This document shows positions 41,895 through 50,882 of a DNA stretch of 64,000 nt, piece by piece (position 1 is the stretch's first letter; the number at the start of each line of letters is the position of its first letter). Source of the stretch: Pusillimonas sp. UBA3987 (GTDB lineage Bacteria; Pseudomonadota; Gammaproteobacteria; Burkholderiales; Burkholderiaceae_B); the NCBI GenBank assembly GCA_002384935.1, contig DGCD01000011.1, positions 1-64,000 of the forward strand, written 5' to 3'. A program made the position numbers and the translations under genes. Below the pieces are notes generated by a model. That model was not told the origin of the DNA and did no database searches. It saw nothing but the letters and a program-made list of their open reading frames with translations.

Positions 41895-42863
41895 ATGAGT
41901 GAAGTTCAATCTACGCTACTGCGCAATACGCGTTTCAGAATCTGGGAGCCGTTTTTCTGGGTTGTTCCGTTTGTGGTTCTGGCGCTGTTTCCCAGTCAGT
42001 CTTTTCTGATTAATCAGATGGCGATTATGGCGCTGTACGCCATCTCGCTCGACCTGATTCTGGGTTACGCCGGCATTATGTCGCTGGGTCATGCCGCATT
42101 TTTTGGCCTGGGCGCCTATGCGGCCGGTTTGTTTTGTATCCATGTCTCGCCCGACCCCATTATCGGGCTGTTGGCCGGGATGCTGGTTGCCGGTCTTGGC
42201 GGGCTTATTTTCAGTATTACTGTACTTAGGGGTACTCACCTGACCGTGGTCATGGTAACGCTGGGTGTATCGTTGGTGCTTTACGAGGTAGCCAATTACC
42301 TGACGGGCCTGACCGGGGGCGCAGATGGTTTGCAGGGGGTGGATATGGCTCCCGTCTTCGGCGTTTTCCAGTTCAAGTTCGACGGCATCACAGCGGCTTA
42401 TTATTCGTTGGCTGTGTTGTTGGTTTTCTTGTTCATTTGCCGTCGGCTGGTGCACTCACCGTTCGGATTCAGCCTTAAGGCAATCCGCGACAATCGGTTG
42501 CGTGCCACGGCTATTGGCATTAGTGCCGAGCGGCGCATCATCCTTATCTACACCATCGCCGGTGCGATTGCCGGCGTTGCAGGCGCAGTGCAAGCCCAAA
42601 GCATGAACTTTGCCTCGCTCGAAGTCTTTTCATTCGAGAAGTCGGCCGACGTTCTGTTGATGGTGGTGATAGGCGGAACCGCCTGGGTATATGGTGGCTT
42701 TTTGGGCGCAATCGTTTTCAGTGGCCTGCATCATATTTTGTCCGACATTACACCGCAGTACTGGACCTTCTGGGTCGGTTTGTTCCTGGTTGTGTTAATG
42801 CGGGTTGGGCGCGATCGTCTGTTGCGTCCCTGGACCTGGTTCAGGAGGGAAACACATGGCTGA
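41895..42863 (+). CDS. ABC transporter permease LivM-like
   Basis: A 322-residue polytopic permease. The LivM marks are LDLILGYAGIMSLGHAAFFGLGAY (in part) and the EAA loop GISAERRIILIYTIAGAIAGVAGA. The start lies 2 bases after the LivH stop. The last 8 bases overlap the following ATPase gene, whose ribosome-binding site (CAGGAGGGAA) lies inside this coding region. Confidence 0.92.
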   Translation: MSEVQSTLLRNTRFRIWEPFFWVVPFVVLALFPSQSFLINQMAIMALYAISLDLILGYAGIMSLGHAAFFGLGAYAAGLFCIHVSPDPIIGLLAGMLVAGLGGLIFSITVLRGTHLTVVMVTLGVSLVLYEVANYLTGLTGGADGLQGVDMAPVFGVFQFKFDGITAAYYSLAVLLVFLFICRRLVHSPFGFSLKAIRDNRLRATAIGISAERRIILIYTIAGAIAGVAGAVQAQSMNFASLEVFSFEKSADVLLMVVIGGTAWVYGGFLGAIVFSGLHHILSDITPQYWTFWVGLFLVVLMRVGRDRLLRPWTWFRRETHG

Positions 42864-43644
42864 AACCGAATACGCATTCTCGGCAACGGGTCTGGTAAAG
42901 CGATTCGGCGGCATTACCGCCATCGATAACGTCACGTTGAATTTGCGCAAAGGCGCCCGCCATGCCCTGATTGGCCCGAACGGCGCGGGTAAAACCACGT
43001 TCGTTAATTTGCTCACTGGCGTATTGGAGCCCACTGAGGGCACCATTGTGCTCGAGGGCAATGATGTCACCGGGTTGCCGGTGCACCAGCGGGTTAAGCG
43101 TGGCATGGTGCGTACCTTTCAAATCAACCAGTTGTTTGATGATCTGACACCGCTTGAAACGCTGGCGCTTACCGTATCCGAGCATCAGGGCCTGGGTGGC
43201 AAGCTATGGCAGTTGCTGGGTTCGAATGCGGCTGTGATGGATCGCTGCGATGAGTTGCTTGAGCAGTTCAAGCTGAAAGACGTGATGAATCGACCGACTC
43301 ATGAGCTGCCTTACGGCAAGCGTCGTCAGCTTGAAATTGCCATTGCCCTGGCGTGTGATCCACGCGTGTTGCTGCTCGATGAGCCTGTGGCGGGCGTGCC
43401 GGAAGGGGAGCGTCATGATTTGCTGGCGATTATCGACGCCTTGCCCAAAGACGTTTCCATTTTGTTGATTGAACACGACATGGACCTGGTGTTTAGTTTT
43501 GCAACGCGCATGACGGTGTTGGTGAATGGTGCATTGCTGACCGAGGCGGATCCGGAAACCATTGCCAATGATCCACGTGTTAAAGAGGTTTATCTTGGGC
43601 ATGGCGAACCGTCCGAGTTGGTGAAGGAGGTGGCAGGTGGCTGA
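42856..43644 (+). CDS. ABC transporter ATP-binding protein LivG-like
   Basis: A 262-residue ATPase. Walker A is GPNGAGKTT, the signature is LPYGKRRQLEIA (degenerate, normal for LivG), and Walker B is VLLLDEPVAGVPEGE. The LivG-specific RTFQINQLFDDLT follows Walker A. I start at 42856, where GGAGGGAAACAC precedes the ATG; the longer TTG frame is not supported. It overlaps the LivM gene by 8 bases and the LivF gene by 8 bases. Confidence 0.93.
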   Translation: MAETEYAFSATGLVKRFGGITAIDNVTLNLRKGARHALIGPNGAGKTTFVNLLTGVLEPTEGTIVLEGNDVTGLPVHQRVKRGMVRTFQINQLFDDLTPLETLALTVSEHQGLGGKLWQLLGSNAAVMDRCDELLEQFKLKDVMNRPTHELPYGKRRQLEIAIALACDPRVLLLDEPVAGVPEGERHDLLAIIDALPKDVSILLIEHDMDLVFSFATRMTVLVNGALLTEADPETIANDPRVKEVYLGHGEPSELVKEVAGG

Positions 43645-44341
43645 ACTGCTCAAGATGGAAGGTGTGAGTGCCGGGTATGCCGGCGCGGTAGTGCTGCAGG
43701 ATGTGTCGCTCTCGATGCAAGAGGGGCAAACACTGGCGCTATTGGGCCGCAACGGCACGGGTAAAACGACCCTCATCAATACAATCATTGGGGTGACCCA
43801 GCACTACAAGGGCAGTGTTGCGCTGTCGGGCCAGTTACTTCAGAAACTGAGCCCTCATCAGCGTGCGACGGCAGGCGTGGGCTGGGTTCCGCAGGAACGA
43901 AATATTTTCAAGTCCCTGACCGTGCATGAGAACCTGACAGCCATTGAGCGCCCGGGTCCATGGACGCCAGCACGTGTCTATGAAATGTTTCCGCGTTTGG
44001 CTGAACGCAAGCAGAACATGGGTACGCAACTGTCGGGCGGTGAGCAGCAAATGCTGGCCATTGGCCGCGCATTGGTGCTGAACCCCAGGTTGTTGTTGCT
44101 GGATGAGCCAACCGAAGGTTTGGCACCGATTCTGGTTGAAGAGGTGATCCAGGGTATTCGCCGGGTAACGCAGGAAGAAGGCCTGAGTGCCATTATTGTG
44201 GAACAGCACCCACAGCTGATTCTGGCGATTTCAGAGCGCGCCGTGGTGCTGGATCGGGGAACGGTGGTACATGAAGGTAGCGCCGCCGAGTTACGCGACG
44301 ACCATGAAAAGCTCAACCACCTGTTGGGTGTAGGACATTAG
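43637..44341 (+). CDS. ABC transporter ATP-binding protein LivF-like
   Basis: A 234-residue ATPase. Walker A is GRNGTGKTT, the signature is QLSGGEQQMLAIGRAL, and Walker B is LLLLDEPTEGLAP, all typical of LivF. The GTG start overlaps the LivG stop and has AAGGAGGTGGCAG upstream. It is the last gene of the transporter operon, and a strong intrinsic terminator follows 24 bases after its stop. Confidence 0.93.
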   Translation: MAELLKMEGVSAGYAGAVVLQDVSLSMQEGQTLALLGRNGTGKTTLINTIIGVTQHYKGSVALSGQLLQKLSPHQRATAGVGWVPQERNIFKSLTVHENLTAIERPGPWTPARVYEMFPRLAERKQNMGTQLSGGEQQMLAIGRALVLNPRLLLLDEPTEGLAPILVEEVIQGIRRVTQEEGLSAIIVEQHPQLILAISERAVVLDRGTVVHEGSAAELRDDHEKLNHLLGVGH

Positions 44342-44365
44342 TTTTTGTAAATGCCTCCGGTATTG

Positions 44366-44391
44366 CCCCCGCGAAAGCGGGGGTTTTTTTT
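44366..44391 (+). terminator. Intrinsic terminator of the gentisate/Liv operon
   Basis: CCCCCGC (44366-44372), loop GAAA, GCGGGGG (44377-44383), then eight T. A perfect 7-bp G+C stem with a GNRA-type loop and a U tract. It closes the operon ahead of the mobile remnant. Confidence 0.95.
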
Positions 44392-44415
44392 GTTTCACGA
44401 GGACTCCAGCATCGC

Positions 44416-44571
44416 ATGTCGCTGGACTACGCTAAGGTGGACATGAAGCTCACAGGCCACAATACTGTGGCGACGTTTATGCACTATGTTCATACCAAGG
44501 ACACGCCTATGCGGGATGCGGCCGAGTTGGTGGCGAATCGACTGTTGGTGATCCCCAGGTTAGCTCCACGG
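44416..44571 (+). pseudogene. C-terminal remnant of a tyrosine recombinase (integrase)
   Basis: About 52 residues beginning MSLDYAKVDMKLTGHNTVAT. LTGHN holds the second active-site His region, and FMHYVHTKD holds the candidate catalytic Tyr, followed by the usual RDAAELVANR tail. The upstream catalytic Arg and Lys parts are absent, and the fragment begins directly after the terminator. It reads in frame into the toxin gene without a stop, so the chimeric frame continues to 45003. It marks a past integration or excision event. Confidence 0.6.
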
Positions 44572-44619
44572 CGAGGGATTGAAAAGTCTACCCGTTACGG
44601 GTATATTTCGGAGGTCGAT

Positions 44620-45003
44620 ATGAAGCGCATCCTCAAGCGCAAGGACTTTGCGCGATGGCAGGCGGCTGAGAAACTGCCCGATGCTGTCTTGTGCAAGGCG
44701 GTTCAAGAGATGGAAAGCGGTCTGATCGACGCGGACTTGGGTGGTTCCCTATATAAGAAGCGGGTAGCTCGTCCCGGCGGTGGCAAACGCGGCGGATATC
44801 GCACGTTGCTTTCGGCCAGAATAGGTAGTCGTCATGTGTTCCTGCATGGATTCCCCAAGAGCGACAAGGCGAGCATCACGCAGGATGAGAAGAAGGCGCT
44901 GCAATTCGCCGGCAAGGTATTCTTGGAGCTGTCCACCGAAGCCTTGTCAAAAGCATTGCAGGCTAACGTGTTATTGGAGGTGCATTGTGAGCAAGATCAT
45001 TGA
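44620..45003 (+). CDS. RelE/HigB-type toxin of a type II toxin-antitoxin pair
   Basis: A 127-residue toxin-like protein beginning MKRILKRKDFARWQ. The region GSLYKKRVARPGGGKRGGYR with the later HVFLHGFPKSDKASIT matches the RelE-like (DUF1044-type) mRNA interferase family with its basic active-site strand. I start at the ATG at 44620 because GGAGGTCGAT lies directly upstream, separating it from the integrase remnant that shares its frame. It overlaps the antitoxin start by 17 bases; toxin-first order is typical of HigBA-like modules. Confidence 0.85.
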   Translation: MKRILKRKDFARWQAAEKLPDAVLCKAVQEMESGLIDADLGGSLYKKRVARPGGGKRGGYRTLLSARIGSRHVFLHGFPKSDKASITQDEKKALQFAGKVFLELSTEALSKALQANVLLEVHCEQDH

Positions 45004-45289
45004 ATCGCTGCGCGGTGACTTAGCGGCGCTTTATGAGGCAGGAGCCATCGGCAAGGTGACGATGCGCGAGTTTGACGCAATTTGTCCGCCACCAGTTCGG
45101 GAGTTCGACGCGGCCGACATCAGGCGGTTGCGGGAGGACTTGAAGTTTAGCCAGCCGGTGTTTGCGCTTCATCTGCATACCACGGCATCAACCGTGCGCA
45201 AGTGGGAGCAAGGTGAAACCCATCCCACCGGCCCGGCGCTCAAGCTGCTGAACGTCATTGCCGACAAGGGTTTAAAGGCCATTATCTGA
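44987..45289 (+). CDS. HigA/NadS-type XRE antitoxin
   Basis: A 100-residue antitoxin-like regulator. The C-terminal half is an XRE helix-turn-helix (FDAADIRRLREDLKFSQPVF, then TTASTVRKWEQGETHPTGPA). The N-terminal half would contact the toxin. It starts with GTG at 44987, preceded by TTGGAGGTGCATT, inside the toxin gene. It should neutralise the toxin and repress the pair. An 86-base gap follows before the convergent vanA stop. Confidence 0.87.
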   Translation: MSKIIESLRGDLAALYEAGAIGKVTMREFDAICPPPVREFDAADIRRLREDLKFSQPVFALHLHTTASTVRKWEQGETHPTGPALKLLNVIADKGLKAII

Positions 45290-45375
45290 TGTCTGCCTGA
45301 TGTTCGCAACATCGCCCCACCGCGGGAAATGTGTATCCGGCGGTAGGGCGGGCACTTGATCTTCAAAGCATGCCA

Positions 45376-46428
45376 TCAGGCAGCAGAGTTGGCGCCTTCT
45401 TCTTCCTGCTCTTGCTTTACCAGGCGTTCGATGATGCGCCGGGCCTGTACGCCACCCGAGTCAATATTCAGCATCAGCAGGCGTCGGCCGGGGTTGGCCT
45501 CAAGATTGCGCTGCTGTGCTTCCAGAACGTCGACGTCTTGCATGAAAATGCGCTTGTGTTCTTTCTGGATATTGCCGGTCAGGGCCGTGTCTTGTGGGTT
45601 GAAGTTGCGCGCCATGCCCCAGAAGTACCAGGTCGTGGTTTCTGTTTCAGGGGTGATGAAGTCGATGATGATTGAACGGGCCTTGTGCTTTTGAGGCGCA
45701 TTGATGCCGCCTTTGCCAACGTGCGCCACGCCCACGTCGATAAGCACGTGGCTGGGCGGGCTGAATCGCGACTCCTGCCAGCGTTCAACGTCGGCATCGG
45801 GGTCGGCGCCGTTCTGCTTCAAAGCAAATTGCCAGAATGCCGGTGGTTTGATGCCTTCCAGGTAACGGCTAGTGATTACACTGTCGCCATCCACTTGTGT
45901 GTTAACGGGCGATTCATCGATTTCTTCCTGACCGATGCTGTCGGTGTGAACATAGGTTTCATGGGTCAGGTCCATGAGGTTGTCGATAATCAGTCGGTAG
46001 TCACACTTCACATGGAACAGGCCGCCGCCGTAGGCCCACTCTGGGTTGTTTTCCCAATGGAACGAAGGCACCAGGCTTTCGTCGGCTTTGTCGGGGTCGC
46101 CCGGCCATACCCAAATAAAATTATTGTGTTCAACAACCGGGTAACGCTTGACGCAGGGAAAGCCGCCTACGCGTTGCATGGGCATGGCAACTGGTTTGCC
46201 TTCACAGCCCATGACCAGGCCATGGTAACCGCACACCAGATTGCCGTCTTCCACGAACCCTAGTGAAAGCGCTGCGCCACGATGTGGACAGAAGTCTTCA
46301 ACTGCACAAACTTTGTTGTCTTTGCCGCGGTAAAACGCAATGCGCTCACCACAAATTTGCCGCCCTAATGGTTTCTCTGCGATTTCATCAGGTGTGCAGG
46401 CAACGTACCAAGTGTTCTTCAAATACAT
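45376..46428 (-). CDS. vanA: Vanillate O-demethylase oxygenase subunit VanA
   Basis: A 350-residue Rieske oxygenase. The N-terminus MYLKNTWYVACTPDEIAEK is nearly the same as known VanA. The Rieske cluster ligands are CPHRG and CGYHG, and the catalytic iron site is DNLMDLTHETYVHTDSIG. VanA demethylates vanillate to protocatechuate and needs the reductase VanB, which is not in this window. I start at 46428 (GGAGAGAGACTCAAA upstream); the longer frame runs into the gap after the CoxG-like gene. It is the last gene of a long minus-strand operon. Confidence 0.9.
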   Translation of the reverse strand: MYLKNTWYVACTPDEIAEKPLGRQICGERIAFYRGKDNKVCAVEDFCPHRGAALSLGFVEDGNLVCGYHGLVMGCEGKPVAMPMQRVGGFPCVKRYPVVEHNNFIWVWPGDPDKADESLVPSFHWENNPEWAYGGGLFHVKCDYRLIIDNLMDLTHETYVHTDSIGQEEIDESPVNTQVDGDSVITSRYLEGIKPPAFWQFALKQNGADPDADVERWQESRFSPPSHVLIDVGVAHVGKGGINAPQKHKARSIIIDFITPETETTTWYFWGMARNFNPQDTALTGNIQKEHKRIFMQDVDVLEAQQRNLEANPGRRLLMLNIDSGGVQARRIIERLVKQEQEEEGANSAA

Positions 46429-46518
46429 TTTGAGTCTCTCTCCATTTTGTTTGGTTTCCGTATCAGAAGTCGGAAATGGGCGGGCCCCTTTACAGGAAAG
46501 GTGAAACCCCTCCTGCAC

Positions 46519-47181
46519 TCAAGAGGCGTAGCCCAGCACCAGTACAATTATTAATGCCGCAATGGCATACCAAAGCCAGCGCTGCTGCATTGACGACGGC
46601 TTGCCGGCCGGGCCCTGACCACTTGCCTGCCCTGCGGGCGCGGCCGTTTTCTCGGTGTTGGCCGAGCGGTCTGCAGCCTCGGCATCCGAAGTCTGGGCAC
46701 CCGCCGCCTCGACACCGGCCTGCTCATCCTGGCCGGTACTTTCCGGTTCAACCAGCTTCCTGAAACGTTCAAAGAACTCATCGGCCATTTTCTTGGCCAC
46801 TCCGTCGATCAGGCGCGAGCCAACCTGCGCCAACCGTCCCCCGACTTTGGCTTGCACGGCGTACGCCAACTCAGTCTGCCCGGGCAAATCACCCAGGGAG
46901 ACGCTGGCGTTCCCTTTGCCAAAGCCCGCCGCGCCGCCAGATCCGTCGAACGTGAGTGTGTAAGATTCCGGCGGGTTGATATCGCTTAGCGTTAATTTGC
47001 CCTTGAACTTGGCTTTAATCGGCCCAACCGCTGCCGTCATGACAATGTCGTATTCATTCTCGCCACTGGCCGTGAACTGATCGCATCCGGGGATGCATTG
47101 CTTTAGCACTTGCGGATCGTTCAGCGCCTCCCACACCTGGGCCCTGGGCAATTGAATGACTTGTTTTCCAGTTAATTCCAC
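46519..47181 (-). CDS. CoxG-like SRPBCC protein with C-terminal membrane anchor
   Basis: A 220-residue protein. Residues 1-150 form a CoxG/SRPBCC domain (MELTGKQVIQLPRAQVWEAL, then KVGGRLAQVGSRLIDGVAKKM). An Ala/Gln/Asp-rich linker (~150-195) leads to one membrane helix at the end (WLWYAIAALIIVLVLGY). CoxG proteins recruit or mature CO-dehydrogenase-type molybdenum hydroxylases at the membrane. It lies 8 bases after the [2Fe-2S] subunit gene, consistent with that role for this hydroxylase. Confidence 0.88.
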   Translation of the reverse strand: MELTGKQVIQLPRAQVWEALNDPQVLKQCIPGCDQFTASGENEYDIVMTAAVGPIKAKFKGKLTLSDINPPESYTLTFDGSGGAAGFGKGNASVSLGDLPGQTELAYAVQAKVGGRLAQVGSRLIDGVAKKMADEFFERFRKLVEPESTGQDEQAGVEAAGAQTSDAEAADRSANTEKTAAPAGQASGQGPAGKPSSMQQRWLWYAIAALIIVLVLGYAS

Positions 47182-47189
47182 AAAACCCC

Positions 47190-47684
47190 CTACGCTTGGC
47201 TACCGGTATTGATTCGTTCCGCTGCAAGTCGAACCGCCTGAATGATTTCAGGGTAGGCAGCACAACGACACAAATTCCCGGCAAGATAATGTTTGATTTC
47301 CGACGCTGTCGGATTCGGATTCGACGCCAGCAACTGCTTGCTCATGAGCAGGAAGCCCGAGGTACAAAACCCGCATTGAAAGGCACCGCAATCAATAAAG
47401 GCTTGTTGAACCGGATCCAGCTCACCCGATGCGTCCAGATTTTCAACCGTTTCAACTTCTGTGCCGTCCAGATCAGCCGCCAAGGCAAGGCAACCGCTTA
47501 CCGATTTGCCGTCGACAATAACAGTACAGCATCCGCACAGCCCCTGGGCACAACTTTCACGCGCGCCGTACAGCTCAAACGTATTACGCAACACATCCAG
47601 CACAGAGTAATGGGTTTGCACCGTGGCCTTAACGGGCCGGCCATTCAAGACAAAACTAATTTGAGTATTGGTAGATTCGCTCAT
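47190..47684 (-). CDS. Molybdenum hydroxylase [2Fe-2S] small subunit
   Basis: A 164-residue CoxS-type iron-sulfur subunit. The plant-type ferredoxin cluster is ESCAQGLCGCCTVIVDG with the fourth Cys in VSGCLA. The second cluster is in CGAFQCGFCTSGF and GNLCRCAAYP. It passes electrons from molybdenum to FAD. I start at 47684, where the ATG overlaps the stop of the large subunit gene (TGATG); the longer frame adds four codons only. Confidence 0.93.
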   Translation of the reverse strand: MSESTNTQISFVLNGRPVKATVQTHYSVLDVLRNTFELYGARESCAQGLCGCCTVIVDGKSVSGCLALAADLDGTEVETVENLDASGELDPVQQAFIDCGAFQCGFCTSGFLLMSKQLLASNPNPTASEIKHYLAGNLCRCAAYPEIIQAVRLAAERINTGSQA

Positions 47685-49987
47685 CACTCCCCCCACTGGC
47701 GAAACTTGGGATCATTGGCATGCAGTTCCCGACACAAGGTTTCATATTTCATCGGCATCGATGTCAGCCGCACGCCCACGGCGTCTTCAATGGCCGCCGC
47801 AATGGCCGACGCCACCCCGAATGCACCGCTTTCCCCGACACCTTTGGCGCCGAACGGACCATTATTCTGGTAAACGTCGACGGCTTCGTTACCCATTTGC
47901 TCGGGCAAGTCGGTAATGCCTGGGATCTTGTACTCGGCAAATGATGCGTTGCGAAGCTGGCCGTCTTCGTCGAACTCCATGTTCTCGTACAAGGCCGCGC
48001 CGATTTGCATAATGGCAGCCCCCGAAACCTGGGTCTCGACAATTTTCGGATTCAATGCCGTACCGCAATCGACCACATTCTCCATACGTACCAAACGGAA
48101 TTGACCGGTTTCCGTATCCACCTCGACCTCAACACCGCAACCGCCAATCATCCAGTTCGGCGTGATGTTCTCGGAGTGTCCGGTTTCCTTGTTGGGCGAA
48201 ATGTATTCAGGAATATAGCTGCCAACCCCGACGATATTGCCGGCCTGCATGCCATAGCGCTTCTTCAATAGTGCGCCGGCTTCCAGGGGCTCTCCTTCAG
48301 GCACGCCCAACTGGGTCGCCAGAACCTTCATTTTCTCGACCGCATCTTCCGCGGCCAGACGCACTGCGTGGCCCATATGGAAAGTTGAGCGCGACCCCAG
48401 GGTTGCCATATCGTAAGGCGTCACATCGGTGTCGGGTCGAATCACCTTGATGCCTTGCGGATCGATACCCAGCACCTCGGCGGCCACCATCGACATGGTT
48501 GTATTGGAAGCCTGACCCATATCAACCGTAGACATATGCAGGAAGCAACTGCCGTCGGCCGAAAGGGTAATCATGGCAACCGAGGTGGTGGGTGCAACCA
48601 GCGCCTTGAAACCCACGCCCACGCCACGACCACGCCGCAGCTTTTCCGTGCCGCGATCGAATGGTTCATCCCATTTCATGCGTTCAGCCGTTCGATCGAG
48701 CACTTCAATTAACCCTGCGTCGCGCATGATGGTGCCGGTGGCATGTGGCCGCCCTTCACGCAACATGTTCAGGCGGCGAAACGCCACGGGATCCATATTC
48801 AATTCACGCGCAATGATATCGGCCTGACTTTCATAGGCCCATACCAGCTGTGTAATACCGAATCCACGGAAGGCACCGGCCGGCGGCAAGTTGGTATAGA
48901 CCTGATAGGAGTCAACCCAGACGTTGTCTATTTCATAAGGGCCGGGCGCCGTAAAACCCGACTTCTGCGTGACACGGGGGCCGATATCGGCGTAAGCACC
49001 GCCGTTCCACCAGATCGTGCACTTACGGCCGGTAATCCGCCCTTCTTTATTCACCGCCGACTTGATCTTGAAAGTCGTGGCATGCTTGGTGATGGTGTAG
49101 AACTGCTCTTCCATGGTCAGCGCCACACGTACCGGGCGACGCGCCAGCATGGTTAGCGCCACCGCCAGGGCTTCCAGCTTCACATACAGCTTGGCGCCAA
49201 AGCCGCCCCCCAGGAACGCAGTTCTGACACGCACACGGGATTCCGGCCAGCGCAACAAGCGCGCAATTTCCAGACGCACGAACGACGGACTTTGTGATGC
49301 TGTGTGTACGGTAATACCGGAATCGGTCAGCTCACCGACAGAAATCATGGGCTCCAGCGGCGTGTGCATGACTTGCTGGGTACGGAAAGAGTGCTCGAAG
49401 ATGTGATCGGCCTGGGCAAAGGCTTTTTCCACATCACCCGTGCGTACCTGGAAGTCCAGCGCGATATTGGTATCACGGCGACCGGCAAGGTGCTTCAGGT
49501 CGGGGAAGGTACCGGCAGGCCGAAGCTCGTCGTGTACCACCACTTTCGACTCGGCCGCTTCCACTTCGTTGAAGACCGCCGGCAACTCTTCGTACGTGAC
49601 GTCAATAAGGTGGGTGGCCTCTTCTGCAATGTAAGGATCTTCGGCCAGTACCACGGCAACAGGCTCGCCCACATAATGCACTTTGCCAACGGCAAGAATG
49701 GGCTGGTCGTGGAATGCCGGGCCAAAATACGGCTCTGGCATCACGGTCATGATGTCTTCCGACGTAATCACCGAATGCACGCCTTCCATGGCCTGGGCTT
49801 CCGATTTGTCGATCGAAACAATTTTCCCGTGCGCAACCGTACTACGCACAATTTTGGCGTGCAGCATCCGCGGCAGCGTGAGATTGTGTATGTATTCGGC
49901 ACGGCCACTTACTTTTGCCTGGGCCTCGAAACGACCCCGGGAACGCCCCAGTTCGCGCATTTGATCGCGTTGCGTTTCCATGTTCAT
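47684..49987 (-). CDS. Molybdenum hydroxylase large (molybdopterin-binding) subunit
   Basis: A 767-residue large subunit of the xanthine dehydrogenase/CoxL superfamily. Molybdopterin contacts include FLGGGFGAKLYVK and PPAGAFRGFG, and the catalytic Glu is in GAKGVGESGAFG near the C-terminus. The CO-dehydrogenase loop AYxCSFR is absent (GAFRGFG stands there), so it is not a form I CO dehydrogenase; an aromatic or N-heterocyclic hydroxylation or aldehyde oxidation is more likely. The start overlaps the FAD-subunit stop. Confidence 0.92.
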   Translation of the reverse strand: MNMETQRDQMRELGRSRGRFEAQAKVSGRAEYIHNLTLPRMLHAKIVRSTVAHGKIVSIDKSEAQAMEGVHSVITSEDIMTVMPEPYFGPAFHDQPILAVGKVHYVGEPVAVVLAEDPYIAEEATHLIDVTYEELPAVFNEVEAAESKVVVHDELRPAGTFPDLKHLAGRRDTNIALDFQVRTGDVEKAFAQADHIFEHSFRTQQVMHTPLEPMISVGELTDSGITVHTASQSPSFVRLEIARLLRWPESRVRVRTAFLGGGFGAKLYVKLEALAVALTMLARRPVRVALTMEEQFYTITKHATTFKIKSAVNKEGRITGRKCTIWWNGGAYADIGPRVTQKSGFTAPGPYEIDNVWVDSYQVYTNLPPAGAFRGFGITQLVWAYESQADIIARELNMDPVAFRRLNMLREGRPHATGTIMRDAGLIEVLDRTAERMKWDEPFDRGTEKLRRGRGVGVGFKALVAPTTSVAMITLSADGSCFLHMSTVDMGQASNTTMSMVAAEVLGIDPQGIKVIRPDTDVTPYDMATLGSRSTFHMGHAVRLAAEDAVEKMKVLATQLGVPEGEPLEAGALLKKRYGMQAGNIVGVGSYIPEYISPNKETGHSENITPNWMIGGCGVEVEVDTETGQFRLVRMENVVDCGTALNPKIVETQVSGAAIMQIGAALYENMEFDEDGQLRNASFAEYKIPGITDLPEQMGNEAVDVYQNNGPFGAKGVGESGAFGVASAIAAAIEDAVGVRLTSMPMKYETLCRELHANDPKFRQWGE

Positions 49988-50859
49988 GATGCCTCCTGTT
50001 GTCCGCCGCTCACCGCTGCGCGCACTGCGCGCCCCAGGTAAACACTTAACAAATGCTTTTTATATTGCGCGGAACCGTGTTGATCACTGACAATATCAAG
50101 ACCGTGTGCCGCCTCTTCCCCTGCCTGCTTGAGCAGCGCGTCGGACAGGGGTTGCCCAACCAACAGCTGAACCGCATTGTCGAGCGATGTGGGACGATCC
50201 GTTGCGGCGCCCACGATCAGGCGCGCCTGCGTTAAACGATCCTGATCCATTTTCACCACTGCCGCAATGCCCAGCGTTGGCCAATCGTGCGACACGCGTG
50301 TCGTCACCTTGAAGTAAGAGGCTTGATGCCCCTGCATGGGCGGCACAATGACTTTGGTGATCAGTTCATTGCCGGCCAAAGCCGTTTCGTAATAGCCCAG
50401 GCACAAATCCTTCACCGGCATCTCGCGCGCGCCGTCTGGCCCCTGAATAACAATCGTGGCACCCAACGCCGTTAATACCGGCGGCATGTCCATATGCGGA
50501 TCGCCATGCGCCAGATTGCCACCGATCATGGCTACGTTGCGTACCCGGATGTTCGACAGGGTTTTGAACGTGCGCGCCAGCATAGGCCAGCCGCGCTGAA
50601 TTTCAGGCGAGCGCTCCAGCTCGGCCAGTGTCGCCATGCCGCCGATATGCAAAGAACCGTCGGCGGCCACTTCAATTTGGCGATACTCATCTTCAAGATG
50701 ACGCAAACTCACCAAACGTGAAGGCCGCAAAACCCCGGCTTTCATCATCAACATAATGGCCGTGCCGCCACTGACGGGGCGTGTGTCGGGGTCGTCAGGA
50801 CTCAGCAGGCTAACCGCTTCCTCCAACTGCCTCGGTTTGACGTAATCAAAAGGCTTCAT
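49984..50859 (-). CDS. Molybdenum hydroxylase FAD-binding medium subunit
   Basis: A 291-residue CoxM-type subunit. FAD-binding motifs are RPVSGGTAIMLMMKAG and NVAMIGGNLAHGDPHMDM. The C-terminal CO_deh_flav_C region follows (~180-285). It transfers electrons from the iron-sulfur subunit to the final acceptor. The start has AAAGGAGACAACCTG upstream, and the gene overlaps the large-subunit start by 4 bases. A 23-base gap separates it from the alpha/beta hydrolase gene. Confidence 0.92.
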   Translation of the reverse strand: MKPFDYVKPRQLEEAVSLLSPDDPDTRPVSGGTAIMLMMKAGVLRPSRLVSLRHLEDEYRQIEVAADGSLHIGGMATLAELERSPEIQRGWPMLARTFKTLSNIRVRNVAMIGGNLAHGDPHMDMPPVLTALGATIVIQGPDGAREMPVKDLCLGYYETALAGNELITKVIVPPMQGHQASYFKVTTRVSHDWPTLGIAAVVKMDQDRLTQARLIVGAATDRPTSLDNAVQLLVGQPLSDALLKQAGEEAAHGLDIVSDQHGSAQYKKHLLSVYLGRAVRAAVSGGQQEAS

Positions 50860-50882
50860 CAGGTTGTCTCCTTTCCCTACCC

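Noticed and set aside
49304..50041. 245-residue plus-strand ORF
   Set aside because: It is antisense to the molybdenum hydroxylase large subunit gene and shows no domain.
47684..50859. Calling the molybdenum hydroxylase a CO dehydrogenase (coxMSL)
   Set aside because: The CO-dehydrogenase active-site loop (AYxCSFR) is absent from the large subunit; the Cox-like names only reflect the shared superfamily.
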